Source: Bombus terrestris
Lineage: Eukaryota; Arthropoda; Insecta; Hymenoptera; Apidae
Assembly: GCF_910591885.1 (NCBI RefSeq)
Contig: NC_063275.1
Location: 24,044,501 to 24,108,500, forward strand
Direction of reading: 5' to 3'
Length of the DNA: 64,000 bases
Each line of letters starts with the position of its first letter. Within the stretch, counting starts at the first letter, position 1. The translations under genes and the position numbers were made by a program. Below the pieces are notes generated by a model. It searched no databases and was not told the DNA's origin. It saw only the letters and a list, made by a program, of their open reading frames with translations. Of the stretch, positions 25,801 through 38,400 are shown in pieces.

Positions 25801-28800
25801 TAATACGTCAATCGTATACCAAAGATTTCCTCAAAAAGTTAATATTTCTGATTTGACAATGAGTTCAAACTACAGAGAAATTAGAGGATCGCAGCAGAGT
25901 TCATTTCAGATATTTATTAAATAATTGAACAATAAGTAAATAATTAATATACCAGTACGACTAAATTGATACCTATTTTCATTATCTATCCATCTATTTT
26001 TGTCGCCGACTAAATGTAGCTCGAAATACGATCTGGGAAACGCCTGTGCAGTGGTGTCTCGTTAAAGACGTGGACTCGCCCATTGCCATCGACGTTTAGT
26101 TTCTGTTTCGAGCGCGTGGAAATTAGTCATGGTAACCGAGTTACGGTAAAGCTAATGTTTCTGGGTGGAAACTGCGTGAAAACTGCGTCAACCTGAACTA
26201 TATCGCTCTATGTAGATTGGGCAGAAACGATTCGAGTAAATATAAAATACGTTTCTCTTCGAGCCTTTGAACACATGGAATTGGCTGACAGTAACATACT
26301 GATTGCTCAATCATCGAAAATGTGGCATTTGGGAACAGTAACGACTACAATACTTAGGTTCTTTTCTAGCAAATATTATCACATTAAATAAATTTTTTTT
26401 TACAAGAAGGGGCAAATATTTTCGTAACTTGAGATATTGCAATATTAGATAAAAATAAATATATTTGTATATTTATATGTTTAATTCAATTGTATATTTA
26501 ATCGAAGCTTTTAAGATCTTAGCTTTCTACCAATCATCTAATATCCTAATGGTATTATACCGACAATAAGGATTGCATGCTTTATTACTCAACACGATTA
26601 ACAAAACAAATGCTGTGAATCGAAGAGAGCTCTCTACATATTACAGTGTTTTCCAGCACTCGTAATCGAGAGTAATTGAAAGTTTCTGCTAGAACCGCAA
26701 GCGTTTCGAGCATCGAAGTTCGAGCGGAACACTCGAAATTATACCGTGTAGCAACGCCTTCGCCAGGCCCTTCTCCACGCGCAGTCGTAACCAAGATCCC
26801 TTACACTACGTCGAGTCAACCGAAACCAAGATAACTATCGATTTCCCTGTTCACGTCATACGATATTTCGGTCATAAGTATCAGCTGGGAAAAACAATTT
26901 TTTTATAATTATTGTAATTAAACAAGATGTAACAAACTTACTCTATGTATTTTTTTATTATTTTTCCAATATTTGTCGAGTGTTCTTTTTTTTAATTAAA
27001 GATGAACAATATTATTGTATTAAAAATATTGCACCACGTATCGTACGAAAATAAAAAACAGGATTAACAAATTTGCTGGCGCGCCGTCGTTGTATAGTTC
27101 ACACCTCTCGGTTCAAAATTCGTTTCATCCAATTATTATATTTACTACGATCACGTAATCCATTCTATGTAATTAAAATACATTTAATTCTAACGAACTG
27201 TGCAAGAATCTGATGCATTCAATTCTCTCTCCAACGAATTGACTATTTTATACAACCAACACATTTATTGTCTATTACGTACATATCGGAGAATTTAACA
27301 ACGAAATTCGAGTCAACGTTATCAATTCGTTCTTCGCGCGCTTTCTTTCGCGCATGCGTTTTTCCTAAACCGCAAACGAGATCTCTCCAGTCTGGCCCGT
27401 GAAACGCAATTTCCCTAAGATAGATCAGATTGGATCTATTCCTGTCCGGGGTAAAGTGACGATAACACGATTCGTGGAAATATCCTGGTGTCGATGATAC
27501 CCTACCAAGGATCTTGTCGAACACCGGCTGTTCAACGTTTCGATTTTCCGTCAGGATTACCAGATAAAACGATACCACCTAGATATGGTATCAGATGGAG
27601 AAGGCAGACTTGGAGGAGCGAGAATTGGTTTTATTTACGGCAGACAGCAAAGTGGTTGGTGCAATCGCTGACGAATAGTTGGTTTAATTTTGAACAGAGC
27701 ACAAGCTGCATTCCACGGCAGACTGTGGCGTAATTGTTGTAGTTCGAGTGAATTATGTTTGGTTTACTACTACGTAACCATTGTTCGCACCGATACTTTT
27801 TAACTGAACAGAACTTTCCTTTGAGTAGAGTCGTTTAACTTTTGCACTTTGTTATGACGTGCTTTAGGAAATGAATTGAGCGTTGTATTGGCATCAGAAA
27901 AGCAGAATAGGACTATGAACGATGCAATATAACGAATGCATGCAACATTCATGTACTTGAATTATGTCTTTGTATATGTTCGAAGCAGACAAACAATTCT
28001 TGACTTCTGAATTTCATGGTGACCCTTATATCTTTTTATTGCGGAACTGTATGTTTCCGTTTGATTAAGCGTGTTATTCATCTCGAATCGAGTTCATTAA
28101 CCTATGATAAATTGGTGTGATCAGACGACTGTTTAAAAATGTTTTCTCGTATAACTTATTTCTCGTATGGGGAAGTATAAGTCACATATGACCATTTTCA
28201 GACAAACTGGAGAAAAGAAAGACAACAAAAATTAGTAAGAATAGTCTTCCATGAATCGACAAAAAGAATATATTGACTCTTAAATAGCCAAGTAACAGAA
28301 CGTCACTACCAATGACGAACAAACATAACAATACAAACAAGTGTTGTCCCTACGAGGACTGACTATTGGAACCAGTGTTTCACACCTGTATCTGCCAAGA
28401 CAATTAGCGTATCTAGTGTACTCACATTGTAGCGTACAATACCGAGCAAGTAGTATACTCCTGTGACTGATCGGATAAGTCCTACATGCCTCTCTCCTTA
28501 CTGAAGCGTGAATAGATACCACGTGTGATCGAGAATTGTGGTTATTTGTGCAGCTGTGAAATCGTAAACGGTATATGAAATATTTCTTTTTTGACAGGTA
28601 TCATATATAACGACGCTATATATGCATCGTACGAATCGGGTCTTGTTGAATGCATTGTGTGGAAGAAAGTATAATACAAATCCACAACCGGATTTCATAT
28701 TTTTCTTTTATTGTAATTTTTTATTTAAGGTATTATGTTCATCTGTTTTGTCGAATTTCGTTTCGTCGATCGATTCGGTCTCTCGTTTTTGTTTAAATCT

Positions 28801-29989
28801 GTAGAATCTGGTAATTGGTTGAGTTGTAATTTAAATGACGAGGAATCTTGATATTGAAAACCGTCAAATATATTTTTAAATAATTTATGGATACTAACGG
28901 ATTCGCTAAGACTGTGTATGGATCGCTATTAAAATCGCTCGACACTGAAACTGAAAAACTGATATTGATTCGCACGACTGACTCACTTCTGGAGAACATG
29001 GTCGTTTATTTATACTGGTCGAGGAAGTACCGGAAAAACTCAAATTCGTCTTCGTTTGACGATTGCACGTAGCAACGACATTGCTTTTGCCCGGAGCTTC
29101 TTTATTATTACTTTATGTATGTCCTAACGATGTTGATATTCCGAGGCAAAACAACAACATGATTTGAATTGTCATCTATCTCATGTGCCGCTACAAGATT
29201 GATAAAAGGGAGGCTGCGAGTTATCACGCGTATTATAAATATTCGTTGTAAACATTAAAGTTAAACGCTCGAGTATATGGAAACTCAATGAATAAACTTC
29301 AATTTAAATTTATCATTTGTGATAAAATTTCAGATGAATCTCATGATTTGTACACGTGTTAAAATGATCGATTAAATATCCCTTAGATATCGTCGTAAAC
29401 TCTTACGAAATTCCGTTGTTGGGAAATTTTAAAATTTGGTAATACGTGAAATACATTCGAAGATTTAGCTGATGCTCGAAGTTTGTGAAAATAAAATTCG
29501 CTTATCTGAAACAAAATAAGCTTACACCGATAATTGAATCGCAAGACACGTCTACGGTTTATGCTGAATTATACATTGCAAATCGATATTTGTGCGATAG
29601 GTAGGTATTACGATACGACATATGTATGATCACTCAACAGCTCGAACTGGACATTTCGGAAGAGAAATGTCCTCGCTGCGAACTTTTCTGACTTACGGTT
29701 TTGACAGTTACGGTTTTAGCCATATTTCATGGATTCGAGTTTCCAAGATCCCTATATGGTTCGAGGCTGTTTTTGAAACACAATACACGGACAAAATTTC
29801 AAGCCCTAGTTTAATGCCATTTTAAAATATAAATAATATTTTTGTCAGAATGAAGTATATCGAGTCTTCGAATTTCTATTATAAATTGTATTTATTTTAC
29901 ATTTGGTATTTTACATATTTTAGTATTTGTGCTCAACTTTGTATCATCTAGTGATCATAAATTAAATTCAACGATAGAGGATTGATGTT

Positions 29990-30240
29990 TTTACATAATA
30001 ACACCTAAATATAATAATTTTCGTACAATTTTTGCAAAACTCCATCGTAATTAGATTGCAGACTTTTATACAACATTTCTACAAATGTGACTCAAGAAAT
30101 AGAATTTAGATAGCGGTTTATTTCATTTATTAATTACTAAAAATACAAATATTCCACTTTTAATATCTTATATAGTTTTGCATATACACTTTATATATTT
30201 TTGCAGATTTACATTCCTAACAAGTGTAAAAAAATCACAG
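29990..30240 (+). repeat. Dispersed ~200-bp repeat family, copy 5
   Basis: The blocks TTTTTGCAAAACT, GCAGACTTTTATA, TCAAGAAATAGAATTTAGATAG, TTTCATTTATTAATTACTA, TTTTAATATCTTATAT, TTTTGCATATACACTTTATA and TATTTTTGCAGATTTACATT occur in the same order as in the intron copies. The trailing CAAGTGTAAAAAAATCACAG resembles the tail of the copy at 4190. Confidence 0.45.
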
Positions 30241-30764
30241 TCTAGTCATAACAGATCACCTATCCTCCTCGTTTACCAGTCCCTAACAATTTTTCCAAAT
30301 CTTATTACCGGGAAGATTCTGGAAATTATCACGAAAACCCAAGATCCACGTTTCCCTCGGTCCTTTCATCAAATCATCGACTCTCTCAGCAAACGAATAA
30401 GCGTCGCCTCGCAATAAGAAAGCCTGCCACCCTGCTAACCCTAAGGTGAAAGGAAAAAACATAGCCACAGTATGTGGTCGCGAAAGAAGCTTTGTGTCCC
30501 GCAATTTCCTGTCGTGGCCACTATTTCCTTCGCTAAGAACACAGCGAGCCTCGGCCTTTCATCGGTCACAATAGATCTCAATTGAATCCATCCCCGAATC
30601 TCTGAATTGTTTGGTCGAGCATTCGCGATATCGCGGTATTTTTGCTCGTCTGGCCATGAGAACTCGCACCGCGATGATCTCTTCTAATACACAGTCGCAG
30701 GATACTCAACTTTTTCCTGTCATCGTTGGATCCTGAAAACCGAAAGAAAACGATAGTTGTCCTA

Positions 30765-31385
30765 CTCGTTTCGATATCCCGATACAGCGATAAATAACGA
30801 TCACTGGTCAATTCAATTATCGAGTGTTTCGTACTTAGATGATAAGATCTACTTGTCGAGTCAAATAATATAGACGGTAGCCATGTGAACCCAAGGAGGA
30901 CAATAGCCAGGCACAAAACTAATTTTGCCTGGAAAATGTAGTAATCGAGACCTCGCGTGCTGTTACGTAGCATGAAAATTGCGCGAGAAAAATTGTTCTG
31001 TCTCTTTGGAGTCTTAACAAACATAGGCGACAGCTTCTTACAATTAAATGAAGTCAAAAGAACCAGGCAACCAGCTTTGCACAGTTTTTGCAGAACAAAA
31101 GGAATCTACCCAACCAGGAAAAAGTTAGGTCGAGGAGTCAATCTTCTGCCACGGTGCAAGAAATACACAGTTCAGAGAATAAAAGAGGATTCGCTGGAAA
31201 TTCGACTAAAGAAGGACGAATGCTCGTTTATGCTTTCATCCAAACATATATAACGACAACACATAACAAAATGTTCTTGTGAAAGTGTGCGACCGACATA
31301 ACAGTCGGCCCATCAATTTCGATATCTCAATCCAGGAATATGGATAACGATCGCTGGTCAATTCGAAGGGTTCAATTGTCGAGGT
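30765..31385 (+). repeat. Local direct duplication, two ~60-bp copies 550 bp apart
   Basis: TTTCGATATC followed by GATAACGATCRCTGGTCAATTC and an AATT(A/G)TCGAG tail occurs at about 30765-30824 and again at 31315-31385. The second copy carries a short insertion. No element ends were found. Confidence 0.4.
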
Positions 31386-34300
31386 ATTATATTTTTTCTC
31401 CTGCCGTTTGACCATCGACTTTTGGCCAGGAATAGAAACATCCTACTAGTCACGTAGGGGTCGAACAATCCCTAGAAGAAGGGTTTTCTCTTCTAATCGT
31501 CCTTAACGTACCTTCAGCTCCTCCCTTGTCTTCATGCAGAGAATTCCATGGTTGGGATTAGTCTGGACGAAGGCGATCCTACGCGAGAAAATCGGATAAA
31601 TCAGCGATAGATGGTATTCTAGGTTTATCTTGGGACGTCTGACCATGACTAGGCTACTTCTTTACTGACATCTGATGGGACGAGGATTGGTTTTGTCCCA
31701 GAGGAATGAGAAAACTAATTATTGTGGAGCAGAGCCAGTGATAAAAGATAGCTAATATTGAACTCTCGGGTTCACGCAAAATTTGTAGCAATGCGAGCCT
31801 CCCTGGAAACTAATCGACTTTATGTCAATTTCTTCAGTTTGTTAGATAAGTACAAGATTAATATTTAATTCTCCAGAAATAAATTACTCATTTCCATAAG
31901 TTCATTCGTCGCAAAAAGATGGCACAAGTAATGGCAAATTTTATGATGAATTTGAAAAATAGTGTCTGCAACGTCATCGGTTTTTCTGCTTTGCGATTCA
32001 TGCAATTGATCGATCTTACTTCTGAACAGTTCATATACATATACGTAGGTTAACTCACAGGACTTGGAATAGATTTATGTTTCTCTTTGTTATCATGTTA
32101 TGAATCTGAAGGAAGTTATGCAATTTTTAGAAGACAGATGACGTAAGAAAATTATTTCTCAGTTTGATTCGTTCTGGCATAATTTCTAATATTCTCGGCG
32201 ACAGCGAGTATAAGTAATACATCTAATATTTGCAGAAAATCTAATATTCCTTTATCGAAAAAGATCTTTATCGAAAAGATATTAATAAAGTTAAAACTTC
32301 TTGAAATCAGCAAAAATTACTTAAAATCGTTTAAAATTCTCTGCTGCCCCTTAACAATTCCAAAATCACCAATTTCAATTGCCGATGAAGTTACGGAACG
32401 TTGTAACGATGGAACTAGAACATTCTGACCGAAAACAAAGAAACTTTCGTAGTTTCGGTTGCTGCTAGTTTCAAAAACAGAGCGAACGCTTCGAACGACA
32501 TAAAGCTAGTCAAGATAGCAAGTGTTAGCTAGTTACATCGTCATCGGGATTCCTTGTTACAGGTACGGTACATGTTGAACTTCGGCCCTCGGAAACAGCA
32601 GATGCAAATTAGGGAACTCGATGGCGGCGAAATTTCGTTTAGCAACGCATTAATTACCACGACCGCGAGCCCTCGTTAATTTTCCGTTTCGAAACCGTTT
32701 GACTGGTTGCTGCATTCAAAATTTCACGAAATTCCAGGGAAGCTGTTAATATCCGTGGATTATCTGCTTACAGAAGCTCGAAGCATCGCCGTTAGTAATT
32801 CATTAAACTAAGGTATCAACCGAGTACAGCCTGTATTTATTTATTTAAAATTCATGTAGTTTTATGTCGAAATTCTATTTAAAAATTCTTTTTTATCGCA
32901 AGTTTAATCTTAATTTAGTCTTACGAGCTGATATGCTAAATAGGAAATGTTAAACGTGGATGTTGAGTCAAATGGCGAACCAATGAGGGTTTTCCCCTTT
33001 TGTACAGTTTACATAGACCACACGAAAGTTAACAAAGGGCGTGTAACAGGCTCAAAGGCAATTTTCGTTTCCACTGATCGCCGATATATCGATGTATCGA
33101 TGTATCGCATTGTGTATTTGTTACTATTGAACATGCAGAGGTGAATGCCTAGCAACGTATCTGGCCGACGAATATAATAAAGTTTATACATATAATAAAG
33201 CAGTAGAAGAGTTATGCCCGTACATTGAATGAAAAAAGTAAATAAAACAAGTCATTTATGAACAGTTCATAAGCCATGGATCGGAAAAAAATTAATTTTT
33301 GGAATTTTTATCTGTCTGTTATTTGGTCTCTTTCTACTCGCATCACGTAAAAGCTGTTGAACGAATTTTGATAACATTTTTTGCTGTATAGCTTGGCAAA
33401 GAGTGTCTGGGAAAGGAAATAGGGTTCTCGATCCGTTTTGTAGAAGGTGAGAAATAGCCTGGCGTCTGAGTCGTATGCGCTCCCACGTTTGGTAGAGGTC
33501 AAGCAACGATGGTTATTGCTTACGTCGTTTGGTTGTGAAATCGAATCTTTTTATAATTCAATATTTTTTAAGCGAAAAAATATGTAGGTATTTCATTCAC
33601 AGAAATTCATCTGCTTAAAAATCGAAGTATTACACTTTATAAATGATGAGTTCTGATTTCGACGAGAGATCGGATCAAATCGGACGAAGATCTGAACATT
33701 TTAAAAATAAGAGTCCAATATTCGTGTCTTAAATCGACTATTTAAACAACTGAACGAAAACAATATAACAATAATAGCAATTTCTCGTAATTCATCAGTA
33801 GAGACCTAATAAAAGGAATAATTAATTATAGAATTCGATCGCAGAAGAGATTTAACCGTAGCTGTGCCGAATAAGAAGCTGCGATATCGGGCAACTTGGT
33901 TGGAAACGCTGACGAGGCAGAGTAATACTGCTTAACCGGAGAAATCAATTTCGCGGAGTGCAGCTGCTTGATGTTTTGATAAGGGCACTTCCGTTTTAAA
34001 CTGTTTGCGCAACTTCGAAGGCTGCAACATTCGCAAACTGGCCCGAAAAATACGTCAGAACGTGCCGGAATTCTCGTTCATAAATGTATGAGAATAATTC
34101 GACGCAAACGTGGAGCGACTAATGAGCGGATCTTGGGCATGCCAAGTACTTAGTTCAGCGTGAACGGTTTATGGTAAGCGTTTGCAGCGATGAAATTGGT
34201 TGTGAATAATAGAACGTCCTCGAGCTTGATGCGATAATGGAATGAAAATATAGAATGCCTAATTGTTAGTCTTGTGAGAAATATGTAGATACACGTAACA

Positions 34301-34814
34301 TATCAAAATTGTCGATTTTATAACTTTTTAAAAGAAGATATTTGTAATAATATTTGGTTTTCAAGATAGAAGAAAATATATAAAATATATAAAATTTCAA
34401 AGGAAATTTACATCGCAACAAGGTAGTGAATAGACTGGAATATTTATATATTTATGGAAAATTCACATGCAAAAATGTATTTTATACATATTTATACGCA
34501 ACGCGCGATATTGTATATAAAGAAATACAAAAACTATGTATCCAAAATAAAATTTTAATTCATTATAATAATTAGAGGATGAAATATGTCTCTTTCTAGA
34601 ATCTTTTTCCTTAATTGCGTCAATACAATATGAATTTTAATAAATATGCGCAATCTAGTAATGAACCGTGACTAAAATCACCGTATAGAATTAAATGCAA
34701 GTTATTGTATTTATCAATATTCTAGCATATTCGTGAAATTAAACACCAACTGAACATTAACATACCATATTCACGAAAATAAACATAATAATCAAAGAGT
34801 TTTATTTTGTAATA

Positions 34815-35445
34815 CAGTAGAGTCCCCTTTATCCCAACACCCATTGTCCGAATACCTTAATATCCAAGCGTTTTATTATCAGAACGCTGTATTATCCGGA
34901 CGTAATGTTTCCCAGTAACGAATATCGTTTTCCGCCCCAAATATGTACATATTTTACTAACGCACGTATACAATGTGTTCCTGGTTTCATTCGATCGAAT
35001 GAATTCTGATTGTATACGAACTTAATATGAAACTAATAGCGTCGTAACTATCGAAACGAAATACGATACAATTAAAGAACTCGAAAATAGTATAAGTGCA
35101 ACAGAATTGGTAGAAAGGCACGATGTTGAAAAAGCCACAATCGCAGATATCGAGAAACAAAAATATACGATACTAAAAATTATGCGTGGCACGTATAATT
35201 ATAATAGCCTAATGCTGGCAACGATGGAAGAACCCTAAATATACTGATGTATGAAATTTCAATTTCGTTACGATAAAGACGATAATATCGACGATTTTAC
35301 ACAAATGCATGCGACAGACGAACGTGGCAACGAAGAGATGTCGAACCATTCGTGGCATTCGAAAAGGGGCTTGTATGCTTCGAAAAAACAAAAAAAAGGT
35401 AACTCTATGCAGATACTTATTAAAGTTAAAAGAATTACGTGACTA
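34815..35445 (+). mobile_element. Decayed pogo/Tigger-like DNA transposon (5' end and transposase remnant)
   Basis: The left end starts CAGTAGAGTCCCCTTTATC at 34815, directly after a TA dinucleotide. This is the terminal-repeat style of pogo-superfamily elements, which insert at TA. It is followed by repeated TTATCCGGA/TTGTCCGAATA-type motifs. From 35047 the + strand encodes ETKYDTIKELENSISATELV then ERHDVEKATIADIEKQKYTI, which has the pattern of the N-terminal CENP-B/pogo helix-turn-helix. That frame has a stop upstream at 35023 and another at 35236, so the gene is broken. An ATG-started frame (35251-35442) follows but has no clear domain. No right terminal repeat was found, so the 3' boundary is approximate. 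Confidence 0.65.
35047..35235 (+). pseudogene. Transposase N-terminal DNA-binding domain remnant (pogo/CENP-B type)
   Basis: About 63 codons are open between in-frame stops. The spacing of hydrophobic and charged residues (KYDTIKELE..SATELVERHDV.KATIADIEKQK..IL) fits the CENP-B N-terminal helix-turn-helix used by pogo/Tigger transposases to bind their ends. There is no start codon in frame, and the protein ends long before the catalytic DDE region. It is non-functional as seen. Confidence 0.65.
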
Positions 35446-38400
35446 AGCAGCCAAAAAGATATGGAATCCATAAATATTCAAGGAAACTATCAATTAATCT
35501 TAATTTATATTTGAATCCATGAAATTTCATATGAGAGAAGTGATTGTTCTATTTTCCGAAAATTTCATTATCCTCTTTCTCAAGTAATCTGTAAAATTAT
35601 ATTTGTAGTGGATTTGACCTTAAAGATACAGTAGAACGAACAATTATCATTAGCTATGGTATTAAATCGTTACCTTTTAGGATAATTCTGTCTTTTTCCG
35701 GTTCGTTTTCATTAAATTTGTTCACGCGAGGACAAGGTGTTTTTTGCTTTTTGCCTTATCGCCCTGTAATTTTTAATTTCGTCCCATTAAACTTCGATGG
35801 GCCGTCTCTGCCGTCTCGATTTCCATAAGTTCTCCTATTTATGCATTCTTTAATCGTGCCCCGACCCCACTGGAATGGCAACCATCAAATTCCTTTCCAC
35901 AGTTGAAAACGAGGGGAGGACTCATTAAAATATTTACACCTTTCCCTTCCACAGATTCGATGGAAATTCTTTTTAACGGGCCGTATACTTTTTAATAAAA
36001 CCAGCTCGATGTGTTTTAGTTTGGAATTTTATGCGTTTTTATGTCGTAGCAAAATTAAAGACTCAAGTTTTTTATGGAAATTTTACAGACATCTTATTCT
36101 TTCCAGCGAAATGTTTCGCCATTTACGCGCCATTTTTCGGTAACGTTAGATCCCGTGCGACGTTTCAAGCTCTTTAAACAAGATTCTCAAAGCGTTTGTT
36201 TCTGAACCCAGTTCTTTAAAATGGATTCGATCCGTGTCAATCCTTGTCCTGCCTGTCACTTTCCGATTGCGACTTTAAGATACAAGACTCGATCCTTTAA
36301 GACCACGCCTTATCGAAGGACGATTTACCCTTAACGATCCGCTATTATCTAAACTTTTCAAAGATCATTTCCCATAATTATCCAATCGCTAAAATTTACG
36401 ACTTCCATGCGAGCTGTTTATATGATTCATATTTCGTCTTAAGACGACGATCTTCTCGTCGACGAACATTTAGATAATCTGCTACTATCGAGACTTTCAA
36501 CCTCTTAAGACTCTCAAGATCGAATTCACCCAGGATAAAGGAAATTTTCGAATTTTCATACAATCGCATTCGAGTTAACGAGAGTTAACAAGTTAGCATG
36601 CGTAATTATCCAATAGCTAAAATTGACTATTTTCGATATCGATCGCTTTTATAATTTCCACGTCGTTTCAATTTATTATACGAAATAACTTCCAATAATA
36701 CGCCGATATCTTCAATGCAGGCCTCCTCACCATCGTATCGTTTTGTCATTTGCAATGGAAAAATTCCAATTAAACGTTGATCCGTCGGTGATTTCACGAT
36801 TTGCGCAAATATCGGAACTGTCAGCTTAAGCACGATTAATAAGCGAGCTATCGGTCGCCATAAAAGAGCAGAAAAAAAGAAAATAATCGTTCGTGTAATT
36901 GCAGACAGAAGGCAGAACGACGACTTGACAGCTTTTAATGACGGTGGGAAACACGACTACGATTGAACGTAATTATTCGAATTTGCGTTCACGCGCGCAA
37001 ATCTGACATCTCATTAATTTCCCGTTTGCCACGTTTCAATGAAATCGAATTGCTTCTCGCGAATGTAACTTTGTAATTTAGCCGATTCGGACGCGTTTCC
37101 AGTTCATTTTCTTCGGAAATTGTCGTGAAATCGCACGGGCGAGTGATGCAGTTTCGCGTTTCCTGTGGCGCAATTTCGACCGCCCATATGCAAACGATAA
37201 ATGATATTTGATCCTTATGGTATTACACGACTTTCGAATTATATACTCGAATATCTATATTTCAAATATCCTATCTTATTTACACGCCGCGTACTCCGTT
37301 ACTGCGAATTATTGATATATCGCTGTATTGGAATTTAGCAATTTCGTTCCATCAATCATAAAATGTTCAATTTTAAAGTAAAAGGAAAAATTATAACGAA
37401 TTATAATATCAGTTAATATTCAATATGAATATGTCTTAGTTAGAATTTTTAGATTTCAAACAATTGCAACATACGTAACGAAATTATGGAATAATTTTCA
37501 ATATTAAAACCGTTAATCACAATCCAATCGCAAATTTTATTATTAGCTCATTTTGTACCGAATGCTACGATATCATATTTTCTATCTAATATCATTATTT
37601 CACTCATTGTAACTGTAAACATTTTTAGAACTGTGGAAATGAAATCTCTGAGAATTCAAATTGCTTTGCCGAGTTTCTTTACAAAAGAAACTAATAATGT
37701 GTTTGTTAGGATTATACGTAAATGAAAGAAATTTTTCAAAGGAGAACGTCTTCAGTCTTCAGGAAACGTTTCAAACCAAAGACGTACGCAGGCTTCTATT
37801 GTGTTGTAATAGCTGACTGTAGAGCTACAAAGCCTCGTGTACATTACAGTGAATATCGTCAAGAGCGAGTAATACGTAGATAGCCGTATTAAAGCAGAAT
37901 GATGAGTATAAAGAAATACAGAGAAGTTCATTCTACAAAGTTTACTCGAAACGTTTCAAAAAAATTTCACTAAAATTTCGTAATTAAAAAATGCATCGTT
38001 TTATTTCTTTGCGTTTCAACTTTAATTACAACGAAGGCTATTTCCCACATTTATTTTCTACACCTATCTTCCTAATTTAATATTATTTATCTCTGTGTCT
38101 TGTGACGCGTTAATTTAATAGTAAATATTTAAATACTAAATATTTGAATAACAAATATATTTGATTGGGAAATGATCAAATATTTAATCAGTTAATTGAT
38201 GAATTATTTCCAAACCTCCGCAATATCTATCATAATATAAAGCGAACAAACAAGAAGTATCCGTTTTCTCTTCGAAAATGAAGATTTAGATAATCTATGC
38301 TTAATGACTCGGCCTTTATGCGCTATTTTCTTCGCGACACGACGCGCGGAAATGGAATTTCATGAGGCCGCAATAGATTTTGTGTACATCCGTGGTAGGC

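Larger units (their letters stand above)
20521..34814. other. Non-coding stretch upstream of the Nmdar2 start codon
   Basis: No recognisable exon, tRNA or rRNA was seen. Overlapping open frames at 25134-25524 and 30578-31057 have no family resemblance and are treated as chance. The stretch contains one ~200-bp family copy (29990-30240), an old local duplication (30765-30824 versus 31315-31385) and GC-raised patches near 22560-22830, 26030-26200 and 32560-32760. It may be 5' intron of Nmdar2 or intergenic DNA. Confidence 0.5.

Noticed and set aside
30578..31057. 159-codon minus-strand open frame with a hydrophobic stretch.
   Set aside because: There is no recognisable domain, and the frame includes part of a local duplication; a membrane protein was considered but not supported.
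35628..35645. CAGTAGAACGAACAATT as a possible second end of the pogo-like element.
   Set aside because: It is in direct rather than inverted orientation and matches only the first seven bases.
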